From: Hypomesus transpacificus
Taxonomy: Eukaryota; Chordata; Actinopteri; Osmeriformes; Osmeridae
DNA: 64,000 nt
Direction: 5' to 3'
NCBI RefSeq assembly: GCF_021917145.1
Contig: NC_061071.1
Location: forward strand, 7,024,080 to 7,088,079
In this document: positions 23,016 through 47,353 of the stretch, one piece after another
How positions within the stretch are numbered: position 1 is the stretch's first letter
Layout: every line of letters starts with the position of its first letter
Translations under genes and position numbers: made by a program
Notes under the pieces: generated by a model
What the model was told of the DNA's origin: nothing
Seen by the model: the letters and a program-made list of their open reading frames with translations, nothing else
Databases searched by the model: none

Positions 23016-26000
23016 AATGAGAATATGTGATGCCGTAATCGTGGTTGCTGTGGAAACATGAAAGACGGACTGACTTGTATTTAACAAACAGCAATATTGC
23101 AAAACAGAATTACATTTCATTTCAGCACATTAACTTTCTTTACATCACATATTTTTGGTCTATAGAAGGGAAATGGAATTGTTCCATGGCATCAATATTT
23201 CAGTGGGAGAATTGGGTTGCGTTCTGTTGTCATGAAACTCACTGGAAAAACTGTAGATTTGTTAATTGTCTGTATGCTTTGCATGCAACATCAGTGCATC
23301 TTTTGAGATTCTTGAATGGGATTTTTATGTTGCATTGTCACATACAATTATATCGTTCCCCGCTCCCCAGCGGGTTGGTGGGGAACCTATGTTTCACCCT
23401 CTCAGACGGAGCTCCCTGCTGAGCGGTGGCAGTGTGGCGCTGTCACAAACTCTGAAAGTCCCCATAAAACATGGTCCCCATGAACAGACCTCATGAATAT
23501 GAAATCAACTCTGTATTCAGTGTTGAGATGGATGAAAGAGTACGGTAAAGAGGGAAAAAGACAGACACAGGAAGAACAAAAAAAAGAGACAGTGAGAGAG
23601 AAAGTGTGCGTGCGTGCACATGGGTACACACGTGTGCATGTGTGCGAGCGCCTTCATGTGTGTTTGTTTGCCACTGCGACACAGAACCCGACATGGCAGA
23701 TGCATCCGTTGCTAATTAAATTGGAACCGTGTTCCCACGCTCCCCACCAAAGACATGACCGGTCCACATGTCACAGAGTGAGAGCCCTCCTCTCCAGATT
23801 CCCCGGCTGCCTCGCGTCCATCTGCACCCGCAGAGACTCCACATCCCCGGCCCCACAACGGCAGCCTGGAGGAGGATCACATTACCTGCAAACCACCACA
23901 CAGCCCCATGATGGATGGCCTTCCCTTCCCAGTAATGCACAAACGCATTATCCGTCATCCACCCCCAGGCCCAAAAGGAAAGAGATGCTCTTTTAAAAAT
24001 TGACACTCTCCCTGGCTGCCAGCCTCTCCTCTGTTGTGGGTAAATCAGTCAGCCAGACTGGGACTTGATCATGTGGGGAGGGCCCTGTTTTCCCTGGGTG
24101 GCAGATCTCTGTAGTCCACCACACTTCATTTCACTCTATAGTTCATTATTCATTGCTGTTAAGTTTGCTGCCAACTGTATAGAAGCCCAGGGCAGTTAGC
24201 AATAGTCTTCTAGTGTAATCCATGTAATGTGTAAAACGTAATCTGAACCCTTTCAGACTTGATTGGGGGTAGACTCGGATCAGGATGCAAGATACAGTAG
24301 CCATCATGTCTTCCTATGTTGCCACACACGGCACAGTGCTAGACTGTCTCTAGTGGCCACAGTGATGTATGACATGGTAGAAGAAAAAGGGCAGGCAGGA
24401 AAAGATTTGTAGCTTGTCAAGTAGTCTATCATTGTCTCACTCACAACACAGCCTTGGGTGTTGATGTCTCTCTCTCTTTCTCCCTCCCTCCATCTCTCTC
24501 TTTCTCACCCCTCTCTTTCTCTGTCACCTCTCCCTCACAGCTCCCTCGCTATTTTTCTTTCTCTTTGAAAGTAGTGCTGTTGGGAGACGGGCGACGGCGG
24601 CGGCTGTTGAGTTTGTGTTTGCGTTTGTTGGTGTTTGTATGAAGCATTTTGCCAGAGAAAGAGAAATATCTAAGAGCCCTCTAGACAACTCACCCCAAAT
24701 CAATTGATAGAGACATAATCAAAAGGCTCCAATCAAATTTTGTGACATTAGTGTAAAAATGAACTCATAGTCGTCATGGAATCTGCAGCAATTATAACTG
24801 AAAAGTGAAGATTCAATCTTATTATTAATCCAAAAGATCCGACATAGCCTTTCCTCAGGCCTCGGAGTCACACACCAGTTGCACGAAAACCAGTTTACCT
24901 TCAACCCAAACAATAGATGGACACACATCCTCTTTTGTTCACTATTGTTGCCATTCAAACGTGTCAGTCCGCTTCAGACGGACAAAGAGACGGGTAAGAG
25001 GTGAGAAAAATGGAAGGAAAGGCCGTGGAACGAGACAGAAGACGTACCTAGAGGACTCTGAGGCCCTGCTGAGCAGCACGGCCAGGCCTGAAGGGGACCA
25101 CAAAGAGCTGCGGCGATGAGAACTTTGACAGACAGGCCGTCTCAGCCACGGGGGACAAAGAAGGCGGGTGACAAGCAGCTGACAGACAGAAGGTCCATTT
25201 CCACTCGCACAAAAGAGCTGAGAGATGAAGCAGATTAGCCCCTCTCTGTGCCTATTGTGAGGTGTCCAAATGATAAGATTTCTCTTTTCGATCACCACTC
25301 GCGTGCGCTCCCACACACACACACACACACTCTATGTCTCCCATTTTTTAGGGAGTCTTTTATTCGACCTCCTTTAAGCAGCTCAGGGGTGACAGCTGCC
25401 TTTTGATTCCATCCATGCTCTTTGTCCCTTGCTTCTAAAGCTGAACTTAAAGACTGATGGAAAAAGCTCCTCATATAGGACCCTCATCAGGAGAGAACTG
25501 CTGCAGTCACGTGTCCTTTGACTCTGGGATTAGACTTTTGCATTCAGTACAATATGTAAGCAATGCAAAAAACTACGATCAAAAGTATAAAATCAAACAT
25601 GGAAATTCATTGTCTGCCTTGAGCCCTTTTAGTGTGTGTAATGTTACACTGATTCTACAAGGCCACGTCTTGTTTACACAATGACTTGCCTTTGGCTTTG
25701 CCCACCACCTGTGTGAAACCTTGTTATCAGAAACTCGGAGACTGTAGTATCCATATAGTCATGCGCTTGTATATACTGCCACCTACTGGGCATATGTGTG
25801 AACATGAGAAATTGTAATAATTAGTAGGTTATGTCGTGAGTAATCTGGGGTGGAACCCAGGGGTGGCAATCCCAAGTAACGGAAACCAAAAAAATACAAT
25901 TTTTACATCGTTTTATCAGCATCCATCACATCTTCTTTTTCTTCTTCTCCTTGGTTCCAGGTATACATCCACATCCATGCTACAGCCTTCATTTCACAAT

Positions 26001-26639
26001 TAAATGTTCAGTTTGTCTGATAAACCTCTTGAGGTACGTTTAGAATGCTACTACTTTTATCCACTGTGAACTTGCCTCCACTCTCCTCTCAATCTCCCTA
26101 TAACAGACTTTACATTACATATTAAGGGCACACAGTGTTGCACAGTTGTCCTGAAATTCCAGGTTGGGGACTTAAACTCCTTGACCCCTGTGTGATGGTG
26201 AACCCCTTTCCATTTATTTGGACCTAGCCACATATATGATAAAGTTGGAAGAGGCAGCATCTGGGATGTTGCATCGTAGCTATGTAGTGAGTACATAGCC
26301 TTATGGGTTGATGGTAAACCTACGGAAGCTTTGAGAGGTCAGGCATTCATACATTTTATTTACTTCGTTTCCCTGTGATAACGAGTTAATTAAGTTGTTC
26401 TTTTTATGTATACTTAAGTCCTTATCTCGAAAAAGATAAGGCCAAAAAGACTCCCTAAATAGTCACACAGACTCACTTGAATTGGCGGCACTAGGACCAT
26501 GTTTTGCCAAGTCGTTGGTTGTGTAAGAAAGTGTAGATTGCAGAGTCATAGATGGATGTCTTGGCTGTAAGCATGGCTAGGATAATAGAGACAATTTACC
26601 GGTGTTGTGGACACACTAATATCAATGTCTCTGGTTAAA

Positions 26640-26742
26640 AGGAGGTCGGAACCATAACTGCTGTTGGTAAATAAAAGGCTATTTCGTCTGGGTGATTACG
26701 CAGAAAACTAAATATATCTACAACAACAACCTCGTTTGAGAA
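26640..26742 (+). other. abcb6: Possible non-coding first exon of abcb6
   Basis: A good donor (GAGAAG then GTAAGTG) occurs at 26742/26743. The abcb6 start codon lies 9 bases inside an exon whose acceptor is at about 27430. A 5' UTR exon ending at 26742 and spliced to that acceptor fits. The transcription start is not visible, so the left edge is a guess. Confidence 0.4.
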
Positions 26743-27439
26743 GGTAAGTGTTTGCATTAGAATTACAAGTTATCACTAGCTCTAGCTACCTTGCTAACTT
26801 GCGAAGGTTATTAAGCCAGGCTAAGCAAGCTAAGCTGTTCTAGTATCATTTATGTAATAGCGATTGCAAAGGATACATTTGCTCCCAGCACTGGTGTTTG
26901 CTAGCCACAACTACAATTTAGTACATGTAATCATGTTTCACAAAAGCCAAGCTTGGCTAGCTTAAGTGTGGGCTCAGATCTTAGAATTCCTACTTGAGAC
27001 TGTCATAAATAATTACTAACAGTGTCATTGCCCCATTAGTAAAGTGAGTAAGAACAGTTGGTCCTGCACTGACTTGCAATTCACATTGGTCTCTTATTCT
27101 GGCCCTAGCTACTAAGCTAGATGAAGTTCAGATTTTAACGCGCCAACCCGTCAAAACAATGTGTCGGTACTCGATGTTGCCCAGGCAGCGTATTTGACAC
27201 TGCTGCTGAAGTGCTGTTTTTAACATTGACTCCAGCACATAAAGTTCACTGCCTAATATAGCAGGATGACCCCCTGTTCCACTGTTATGACGGTTGGTGG
27301 GTAAACAAAAAGGTAACTAGCGGCAGCGTTCCTATAGAACTTGTAGTTTGGGTCTCAGTCAGTGTGCTGTAAAGGACTATGGTTTAATTAGGGTGATTTG
27401 ACATACTCCCTCTTCTCTCTGTTTCCCCCAGTTCCAGCC

Positions 27440-33108
<5,669 letters not shown>

Positions 33109-34130
33109 GTAGAATCATATTCTAGTGTCAATAATATATATATATATATTATATAGAATGACATGGGGGACATTTCGGGGTTATAGAAGAAGGTGCTAAG
33201 GGACTAAAAATACATTTTTTCTTCTTCTTTGCACTTTAAGTTGTCGGCTATGGAGCTGTGTTTTAGAACCTATTTATTTAGCATTTTATGTTGTTCATAA
33301 GGGTGTGACGTATGACTAAAGACAATTTTACAACACTGAAATCTAGAATGGTAACCACCTTGTCTCAATTTAGAGTACTACGGAAAGGGAAGGGCAAACG
33401 GATCGGTACATACCCTTAAATTCAGGTATAGACGCAGTGTAACAGGGACAATGATCGTTTTGGTGGCACATGCTCACCACGTCCTTTGCAATATAATGTT
33501 GACATCATAATATTGAGACAGGTTGAATGTTTCATCAGGCAATCAATACAATACTAATTTTATTCAACTGATTTATGATGAGAACATGAGGTTTAAGAAC
33601 TTGAACCAAGTAGTGAGGTGAGATGCTACACTTGTTTGAATATTCTCATGTCTGTCTTTGCTGCTAATACTGTTATGTTTGCATTTGAATGTGTAGTATG
33701 AGATGCCATGAATACTGACTGTATATAAACAATAAGCTTTCCTGTTCAATATTAAGGCAATGGGGTTTGTGAATAAGATATATGTTCATAATAACCAGCA
33801 TCCCGTCGCAGCCATACTGTACCGAAATGTCATCATAAGAAGGGAACATGTTAGATATAAAGACGAACGTTTTTAAAGAATGTGAAATTCTTTGTGAAGT
33901 TCATACCATTTTGGCAGTTGTCCTCAGCATGTCGATGTGCCCTAATGTCATGGACCGGTAGTCTGACAGGGACTGTTGGCAACCAGTTATGAATCAAACG
34001 ACAATAATCGAAGCTCTTGTAAATGTTGACGTTGTGATACCAAAGACGGTAAGTTGTGTTATCAAAACTAGAACATTATCCATACCTTGATTTGTAAATA
34101 TATTTTCAGTTTGGTTGTTTCTATAATAAA
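33109..34130 (+). other. abcb6: abcb6 3' UTR with poly(A) signal
   Basis: About 1 kb of AT-rich sequence follows the stop, including a TA run near 33133-33149, and ends at AATAAA (34125-34130). About 460 bases then separate this signal from the next start codon. Confidence 0.6.
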
Positions 34131-34588
34131 TGTCCAAAATTTACTTTGTGCTTATTTAGATTTTTATATTATGATTTGATACACATGTCAACAATATTAC
34201 CCATTATCAATTCATTGTCCAAAAAACTTAGGCCTACATTTCATATATTTGTCAGCACCATGAATACGGGTTAGATTTGTAAATATAGTGAATTTTAGCT
34301 GTTGTTTGTTTTTTTCTATTATAAACTCCCAAAATGTACTTTGTGTTTATTTTTATTTTATTGATTCGTGATTATGACAATACAGTCAGATATGGTCATG
34401 GAATGGCCCAGTACATTCTGTGAAACTAGAGATGTTGCGTAACTGTCCATTGGTCTGGTTGGGATTTGTCAAGGAGTAGGGTGCTACTAGCTTAGTAGCC
34501 TGACTGGGACCAGGCGCTGCCTATACAGTAGACCACATACATTTATATTCTAAATAGGTAGATAGCCAGCTAATGTTGAGCCGAGAGC
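34131..34588 (+). promoter_or_regulatory. cnppd1: cnppd1 5' flank and 5' UTR
   Basis: The short intergenic stretch between the abcb6 poly(A) signal and the cnppd1 start codon must contain the cnppd1 promoter. No TATA box stands out. Confidence 0.4.
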
Positions 34589-37219
<2,631 letters not shown>

Positions 37220-38547
37220 AGACCTTGAAATTCTGACAGCCGCCCTGTGATTAAATGAAACCAGTTCATTTTACACACAGTGCACCCCCATGCAGTCGAC
37301 CTACTGGTTTATTATGTACATTTTTATCCAAATACAGTGTACAGGTCTCAAAGTAACATTTTGTACAGGAGTTAGATGACAGATGTAATGTAAATAAGAA
37401 ACATGCCATTGAGTTTGTTGGCTCAACCTCGATTTTACATTTTTATAGGCGATTTTGTAGCCTCTTTGGTAGAACTGGGAGGTGCTTGAGGTTTAGATGG
37501 TTGGAATCTGATACCCAATATTTCCGGTTTGGTAAAACACTGGGCATGCCTGTAACCATGTTGTTCCTACCTGAGTTTGCGATGGTCAAAAGAAAGTCTT
37601 TTGAAAAATATATTGTTTTTGCGAATTGCTCCTCTTCTAAGGCTTTGAGTTTGATTGGGATAAAAATATATATATCTACTTAGGGCGATTGAACTGTTGA
37701 ATGTGAATGTTGATCAGCGAGTTGTTTGGTTTGAGGCAATAGCATGTTGATGTGTTTACAGAAAGTCTCGAAACAAGGGATCAAGAAGGGAACCAACTAG
37801 TTTACTTTGGAGTGGAGTTTCATTCATAACACCTTTTATTGTCTTTCAAATTCATCATAAGGATTATATCATTTTTGGTGTTTTTTAATAGGCCTCAGAG
37901 GTCCTCTGCTGAGTTAAGTATTGCTTTGTTGAAGGCAAAACAAGCGCCCCTATACTCTGTGTAGCTGCCACTCCTCTGCACAGTTAGAACCAGCTGCCTT
38001 CAAACTCCTCATGATAGTTATAAGGTGAAGATCCCAAACGATTTATTACTATCATTGAGGCTGCTTCGTTTTTAACTTGCAGATATAGGTCATTTCACCT
38101 TTTCATTTTCAGTTTGTGTCTCATAATACTTTCATGTTTTCATGCTTCGTTATACAACCTAACACTTTGAAGCACTTCCATATTGCACATTAACGTTCCT
38201 CAACATAACCTTTGGAAAAGGGAGGGTTGACTGCTGAGTCACTCCACCATTATTTTGCTCTGAGCTTCAAGGCTACTTTGTGCTTTGCTCATTATTATAC
38301 ATGAGTGAACATTTAAAGTAGGGAATTGTGGTGTTTGTACATTTTGTCTGAATTTACATTTACATATTTGAAACTAAGTTGGTCCCCAGGACAAGTTTGG
38401 ACGGTGTTAAATTGCCAAAAGCACCTAAAACGTTCAACAGAATTTACATTTTCATTGCACTTTCCGGCTAATTTCTGTTAAAGGAAAAAAGAAAAGAAAC
38501 AAATCCATGAAAATATAGACCCTTTTTCAAATGCTTAACCTAATAAA
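37220..38547 (+). other. cnppd1: cnppd1 3' UTR with poly(A) signal
   Basis: AT-rich sequence follows the stop codon to AATAAA at 38542-38547. No other gene is seen. Confidence 0.5.
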
Positions 38548-39304
38548 AGTTTGATTTCCACCTGCTGTCATACTAATCTGTGTCTGTCACCCTGATCCAC
38601 TCTGCAATGCAGCCACATGTGAACACATGCATACAGTATCAGTATTCTGTTTACATAAACATCCCAGATATATTTGTATACTAGTCAAGCATGCATGTGG
38701 ATTGCTAGGGAGTTGAATAATGCATCTGCTATTCAGACACTGCCAACATTTAGCAACAACCAACGTGTTCTGCCTGTTTCCTGTTGTTGCTGCTGCTCTG
38801 AATCTCAACTCTGACACTGAGGAAGGGAGTGGAGTTAAAGCAGAAAACCATACAGCAGGGTTACACCCGAGCACTGTAAGATGAGGCAGTGGTGAGACTG
38901 TTATGTTCATAAGCGGCATCAGAGCTCAGCTCTGCAGCTCACCCTTGTCCTTTGAAAGTGCAGTATTACACGTTGCACAACATGTTCACTTTCCCCAATC
39001 TCAAACCTTTAATCATTTGATATATTGAATCATTTGGATATGGTGACAAGTCAAACTACAACTACTTTGGTAGCAAAACAGAGCTTTAAAAATCCAGCAG
39101 CAGTTTGTGTGGCCTTGGTCCCGCCCCTTTGACAGTGTGCCAGCCTACCCCTGTCCGCTTGTCCGGCTGCATACCGCTTGAGATTCCTGCTCCTAATATA
39201 GACTGAACTGCTGCGTGGGAAACGTTGAGAGGGGCTTGTATGAAAGAAGAACGGTCGTGAGTTGAGTGTTGTGGATCCAACCTTTAAGGCCACATGCTGC
39301 AACA
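38548..39304 (+). promoter_or_regulatory. prkag3: prkag3 5' flank
   Basis: This is the spacer between the cnppd1 poly(A) signal and the predicted prkag3 start. It should hold the promoter and 5' UTR. No canonical TATA box was recognised. Confidence 0.35.
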
Positions 39305-41804
<2,500 letters not shown>

Positions 41805-42534
41805 CACCATCAGTTGGAGATACATGCCTCCCCTTTCCACCAACTCCTACCCCCCTGTGCGTCTTCATCTCTACTATTATACTAAAACTCACTGACTGTC
41901 TTGAAGAAACACTCCTTTAACTTCAACAGCTGCATCCCATGGCCCTGACTGACTTTGGCTACCAGTGTGTTCCCTGGATCGACAGTATCTTTAAGTATAA
42001 ATTCCAAGATTAAGAATTGACAGTGGTAAATTGCATTGGCATTGTTTTTTGTTTGTTATTTTGTGTATTGCAGATATTACAAGTCAAGTAAAATGAGAGA
42101 ACTAGTAGATGAACAATATGAGTATAATTGTTGGAGAAAAGTCCGGTCATCGATATATATCCTTGTGTTTATTGGCTCCGACTTTTGTAGTTGTATCAGT
42201 TCTATGAAACAATTGTATGTTGTTGTATTTGATCAAATTGATCATCGAGTTTTTGTTACTCAACATTTTATCGTTTCTATATAAAAAAAAATCTTAAACT
42301 TTCAAGTTTCTGTTTACTCATTACAGTAATGCACATTTGATTGTATACTAGTAGTACCCATTTTACCCAATAGATGTCCTCAGCGAATCTCACATAATAC
42401 TCTGTTAAAGGCCGTAAACAAGGAAACACGTGACATGCCTTTTTTTTAATGCATGACGGACAACGGGCCTACGGAGATCCACACGCCCATCGTACCCCGT
42501 GATCTCCGAAACAACATAACAAAGTAGGGAAAAG
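41805..42534 (+). promoter_or_regulatory. prkag3 3' UTR and retreg2 promoter region
   Basis: AT-rich 3' UTR-like sequence runs to about 42300; I see no exact AATAAA. It is followed by about 100 bases of GC-richer sequence (42440-42534) immediately upstream of the retreg2 start codon that probably contains its promoter and 5' UTR. Confidence 0.45.
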
Positions 42535-45500
42535 ATGGCGAGCAGAGAGGAGGCAAGACGCCCCTCTATTACCTCCTCATCGGTTGCCCTCGAGGCCTTG
42601 TTCCCAGCTGGAGGTTCGGAACAAGCATGCGGTGATGGGAATCCCGAGCTAATTCGTTTGAGGGACCGTCTTCAAGACTGGCTATTGCAGTATGAGCACT
42701 TGCTCTTGTGGGCGCAGAGGCTTCTTGTTTGGGAGAGGCCGTTGTACAGCATCTTTGTTGCCCTCACACTGAACACCTTGTTCTGGTAAGTTAGATGGTC
42801 ATGGCTAACTAACGATGGACCTGGCAAACTACAATTCTGTGCAAATTCTGTGCATTCGAGTGTCTTTAGTCACCTTATCTAGCAACGGTTAGTCTTAGCT
42901 AATGCTAGCTAGTTAGCTAAGTCACTGAACGGTAATCCAACAGAGGATTGGGTAACGACGTTATACCAACTTGCTAAAAAGATACATAGCTCTTAGATAA
43001 CACGTCAAATTGATCAGATTTTCGTAGTGAAATCTACTATCCAATGCCAACAAGCAATATTAGCTTTCTATTTTGCTAATCACCGCTGACTTGTGGTTGT
43101 AACTAACTTGGACCTAATTGCTAGCTAGCTGTCAGCACCTTTTAATGATCAGTGGGAAAGGCCCTTGCACCACTAGAGGCAGAAGCCAAGATTGGTCTCT
43201 GGTCTTTAACCTGTTTATCTAACACCTACAGGCTCTTATCCTCCACATCCCTGCGGCCTCTTTTCCTACTGAGTGTGTCTCTCTTGGGACTCATGCTACT
43301 GGAGAGATGGAAGCACAAGTTACCACTTGTCCGAGGTTCCTACTACCTACTGATTCATTAGCCTCAGTTGCAGTCACCTCAAGTTTCAGAAATGTATACC
43401 ATCATGAATGTTTTGGATCAAATGTAACTATATATTTTGTTATTGTTTTAACCTAAAATCTCCCTTGGCTCTCTTCAATTACAGTCCAAATCCCAGAGCC
43501 AGAACCCAGCCCAATAGAAAGGTAAACGACTTCACAACTTGAATATATTTAACTCCATGATATAGATGTACCTAATACTAAACTTCACTTCCCATAAAGC
43601 CATTCATCTAGTTTGCTCATGATAGTGGTCTGACACGCTCCTTCTTTCCCCCTTAGAGAGACCATGGCTGTCCACCCACGCCTGCTCAGCATCCCTGAGC
43701 TTAGCCACCATCTGGCAGAGAGCTTCCTCACATGTAGCCTGTACATCCAGGAGATGATGCAGTACAAGCGTCAGAACCACGGCAAGGTATCAAATGTACA
43801 CTCATCGACTCATGTATTATGTGAACCTTCCGGCAACCCTTTTCTGAATTTCGGATTATGATTGTCATTGTCTTCCGTTATACTCTGGCAGACATGCACA
43901 CCGCACGCGTTTTCGTCCCTTTGATTCCATAATCCAGTTGTTCAAAGATCTGTTGATGTCAGTGTTTCTCTCTCTCTCCCCCAGTTCTGTGTGATGATGT
44001 GTTCAGGAAGCTTTGTGTTGGCTGTGGTCGGCCATTACATACCAGGAATCATGATCTCCTACATTATTGGTAAGCTGACTCATAACATCTTCCAATAAGC
44101 GTGTGTCGATAAAGATTAGCCCTGATACAAACCTATCTTTTTTTCAATCTCTGAAACCCAAGTAAGCTTGACGTGTGTATGTGTGTACATTTACTGGTAA
44201 GAGTGTGTGTTGTGTTACCTGATCCGTTCCTCTCTCATGCACTCAGTGTTGAGCGTGCTGCTGTGGCCCCTGGTGGTGTACCATGAGCTGATCCAGAGGA
44301 TGTACACAGGCCTGGAGCCCATCTTCATGAAGCTGGACTACAGCATGAAAGGCGGAACGCAGCACCGCAAACACGATAAGTGGAGTGAGTGTGTGGGCTG
44401 TTTACGCGTGCCAGCGTCCGTGATCCGGTGTTGATGAGAAAAGCAACACTACCGTTCGGAGCTGGGAAACTGGGAAAATATCTTGATTGGATTTCTTTTT
44501 GGTTTTATATTGGCTGGTTATTTGGTATCCCGCGTGTCGTCCTTATAGCTGTGACTGAATACTGAATGTCCTTGTTGCCCTGGAAACCATTTCCCCTCCA
44601 CTTAGTGTCCTTGAAGTGACTTCTGATTCAGATTTTCAGATCAGTAGATACCTCTTGGCACGGATGTCCAACGTGTGCGTTTGTGTGTTGCAGAGGTGAA
44701 AAAGCAGGCGGAGGAGGGCGATGAGCCCCAGGCTGAGACCGAGAGCGACAGTGAGGAGGAGCTGTCCTGCTTTGCCCCCACGGTGAGCCAACCATGCTGC
44801 ACTAGGGGCCATGTGTGTGTGTGTGTGTGTGTGTGTGACTAGAGGCTGAAGTACGGCTAGCGTTCTGTGTAAGGAGGGGAAATTAAATAAATCGTGATGT
44901 AGTTAGCGAGAGTTCTTGTGACTGAGGGCTTGATGTGGAAAGGCTGCTTTAGTCGAACACTTCTTGAACAAGGCTATTTAGTAATTAGCTGTGTTATAAA
45001 AACAATGAACAAAATGGTTTAATTTGAGCTTTATCCAGAGCGTGTTCGGCCTCATAGGGTGACTCCACACCCTATACCCTTCACAAAATAATGGCGTCTT
45101 TTTCATCGGTCAGGTGGACGTGAAGACCACAGCCTTGGCAATGGCCATCACGGACTCTGAGCTGTCTGACGAGGAGGCGTCCATCTTGGAGAGTGGAGGT
45201 TTTTCTGTGTCCAGAGCCACCACCCCTCAACTCACAGACGTCTCTGAAGGTATTCCAACACTTGGAAGCTTGTACTAGTTATCCAGACCAGCCTTTCTCG
45301 ATGCTGGTCCTTGGAATCCCTGGTCCTTCACGTTTTGAGATGTTTCCCTCTTCCAACACACCTGATTCAAATGAATGGTCGTTAACAGGCTTCTGCATAA
45401 CTAGTTAACGACCCATTCATTTGATTTAGGTGTGTTGGAGCAGAGAAACATCTAAAACATGCAGGACAGGGGGTCCCTGAGGACCACTGTTGAAGACTTC

Positions 45501-46353
45501 TGGTTCAGACCGTCACAGACTATACCACAAAAAGAGATATGCATCCTATTGTATTTCAAAGTATTGGATTACATCAAGGTGTTTCATGGTCATTCATATT
45601 TTAACATTCGTTGTGTATTTCCCAGACCTGGATCAGCAGAGCGTGCACAGTGACCCTGAGGAGGCCTTCCTGAGGGACCTGCCTGAGTTCCCCTCCGTGG
45701 ACGAGTTCCCCTCCATCGAACACAGCCTTCTCCACTTCCCGCTGCGGGCCTCGGGCCAGGCTCCCGGGGACGGGGCCCAGGGAGAGCCCTCCGAGGGGGA
45801 GGCCTTGAGTCCGGCCAGCCTCCTCTTCCAGCACCTGGCCTCGCCGCTTCACTTTGTTAACACGCACTTCAACGGACACGGGCGGCCACCGGGGGGGGAC
45901 CAGGGGACGCCGGCGGAGCGGAAGGAGGCGGCATCCGCCCAGGGCCCCCGGCGCTCTCTGGAAGCCCTGAGTGAGGAGATAGTGAGTACGGCCATCTCCA
46001 CCGTGGTGCAGAACACTCTCTCCGCCCTGCTGCGCTCCACCGAGGCCAGCGAAGGTCCCTCCATGGAAGAGTTCCTGCCTGCCGAGACGCTGCCCAACGC
46101 CCTGGACAGCCCGCCACCCGCCGAAGCCAGCCAGGAGACCCTGGAGGACGAGGTTGCCACGGAGACCAGGGAGGAAGAGATGCAGGACGACACTCTGGTA
46201 CCGACCGAGGAAGAGGACTTTGAGCTCCTGGACCAAAGTGAACTGGAACTGATGGACGAAGGGCTGGGTCTCAGTCCTGACGGACAGGGATTGGAGGGAG
46301 AAGCCTTGCCCAGGAACACGCCCCCGTCTCCCCAACACCAACAGGAGTCCTAG
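42535..46353 (+). CDS. retreg2: Reticulophagy regulator 2 (FAM134A)
   Basis: RETREG2 is an ER membrane protein of the FAM134 family that bends ER tubules and binds LC3/GABARAP to drive ER-phagy. Nine exons (42535-42785, 43232-43335, 43485-43521, 43657-43786, 43985-44069, 44247-44384, 44694-44782, 45114-45249, 45626-46353) give 565 residues (human about 543). The reticulon homology domain is seen as two hydrophobic hairpins: [18 protein letters not shown] with [20 protein letters not shown], and [19 protein letters not shown] with [19 protein letters not shown]. The C-terminal half is acidic and Ser/Pro-rich. A LIR motif DFELL sits at residues about 521-525, preceded by acidic residues. FAM134A rather than FAM134B/C is favoured by the neighbouring cnppd1 gene and by resemblance of the start and tail to human RETREG2. 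Confidence 0.93.
45292..45497. mobile_element. Short palindromic MITE in retreg2 intron
   Basis: Imperfect inverted arms of about 100 bases face each other around a centre near 45395. The left arm carries GATGTTTCCCTCTTCCAACA and CACCTGATTCAAATGAATGG; the right arm carries the reverse complement with a few changes (CAAATGAATGGGTCGTTAAC in that orientation). I recognise this TCCAACACACCTGATTCAAATGA palindrome type as a common interspersed fish repeat. It sits in the last retreg2 intron. Edges are approximate. Confidence 0.7.
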
Positions 46354-47084
46354 CTTTCTCATCGTTGCCCATCCCCCATGTATGTTTTATTTGTACATGT
46401 AGATATACATACATATACATATATACTTCTTCCAAGGGTTGGTGGTTTAATAGCAGTTGGTTTGTGATTTGTTTTTGTGAGGGGTTAGCATCACCGTGGA
46501 TTATTCTGCGCCTGCACATCTATATCATGTCAGTAGTGATTGAGCCTGGGCACTGTACGGCACCTGCATGGGAGAGGGCTCGTACAGCTTGTAGACCAAG
46601 GGAACAAGCCGTCAGCGCTGGGTCAGTCACCTGCCGCTGTTTGCGTTCCGGTTCTCCACCCTCTCACTTTAGACCTCAGCGGAAGGATGGAGAACCCCCG
46701 ACGCAGTGCCAGTTATGTCTCTGCTCAGAAGTTCTGCATCACCCAACACCCATCTAGGAGATGGTTAGCAGATGTTGCAGGAGTTGAAGGAGAAAGACAA
46801 AAGGTTTCGTTTATATGATATCTCCTAATATATGATAAATTATTTAATTTAACAGACCGTATAAGGAAACCTGTGTTTGGGCGAGGGGGGGGGGGGCGTC
46901 TGATAACAACATATGCATTGATCGTGCTATATTCTAGACAGCAGTTTTATTGTGAAGTAACGAACGCATATGTTATTTAGACGTTGTAAAACCTCAACAA
47001 CTCTTCTCAAAGTCATTCATTCAAAGGTCTTGGCATATGTCATGCTACTTTACAACTTTCTGATTTGCTGACACTTCTAATAAA
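46354..47084 (+). other. retreg2: retreg2 3' UTR with poly(A) signal
   Basis: Sequence runs from the stop codon to AATAAA at 47079-47084. Further AATAAA copies near 47470 and 47878 could give longer transcripts. Confidence 0.55.
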
Positions 47085-47296
47085 TGGTTTTAGGAAAAAG
47101 ATTATTTTGTTTCAGTCTTCACCCAAATGTTTTGACACAATGCCTTCCTAATTTGGACATTTTATTTCTGACACATTGGTTGTAGTTTTATCCACATCAG
47201 TTTGTTCTTGAATCGTATGATTGTTAGTTTTGACTTGGAAACCTAAATGCCTTTGCATTCCTGGGTGTTCATTTAAGAATGCATCACAGCCCGCAC

Positions 47297-47353
<57 letters not shown>

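Noticed and set aside
22835-23120. Cys/Val and His/Thr repeat proteins
   Set aside because: GT/CA microsatellite translations.
45601-46362. 253-codon minus-strand frame opposite retreg2 last exon
   Set aside because: Antisense shadow of a GC-rich coding exon. The plus frame carries the LIR motif and joins upstream exons in phase.
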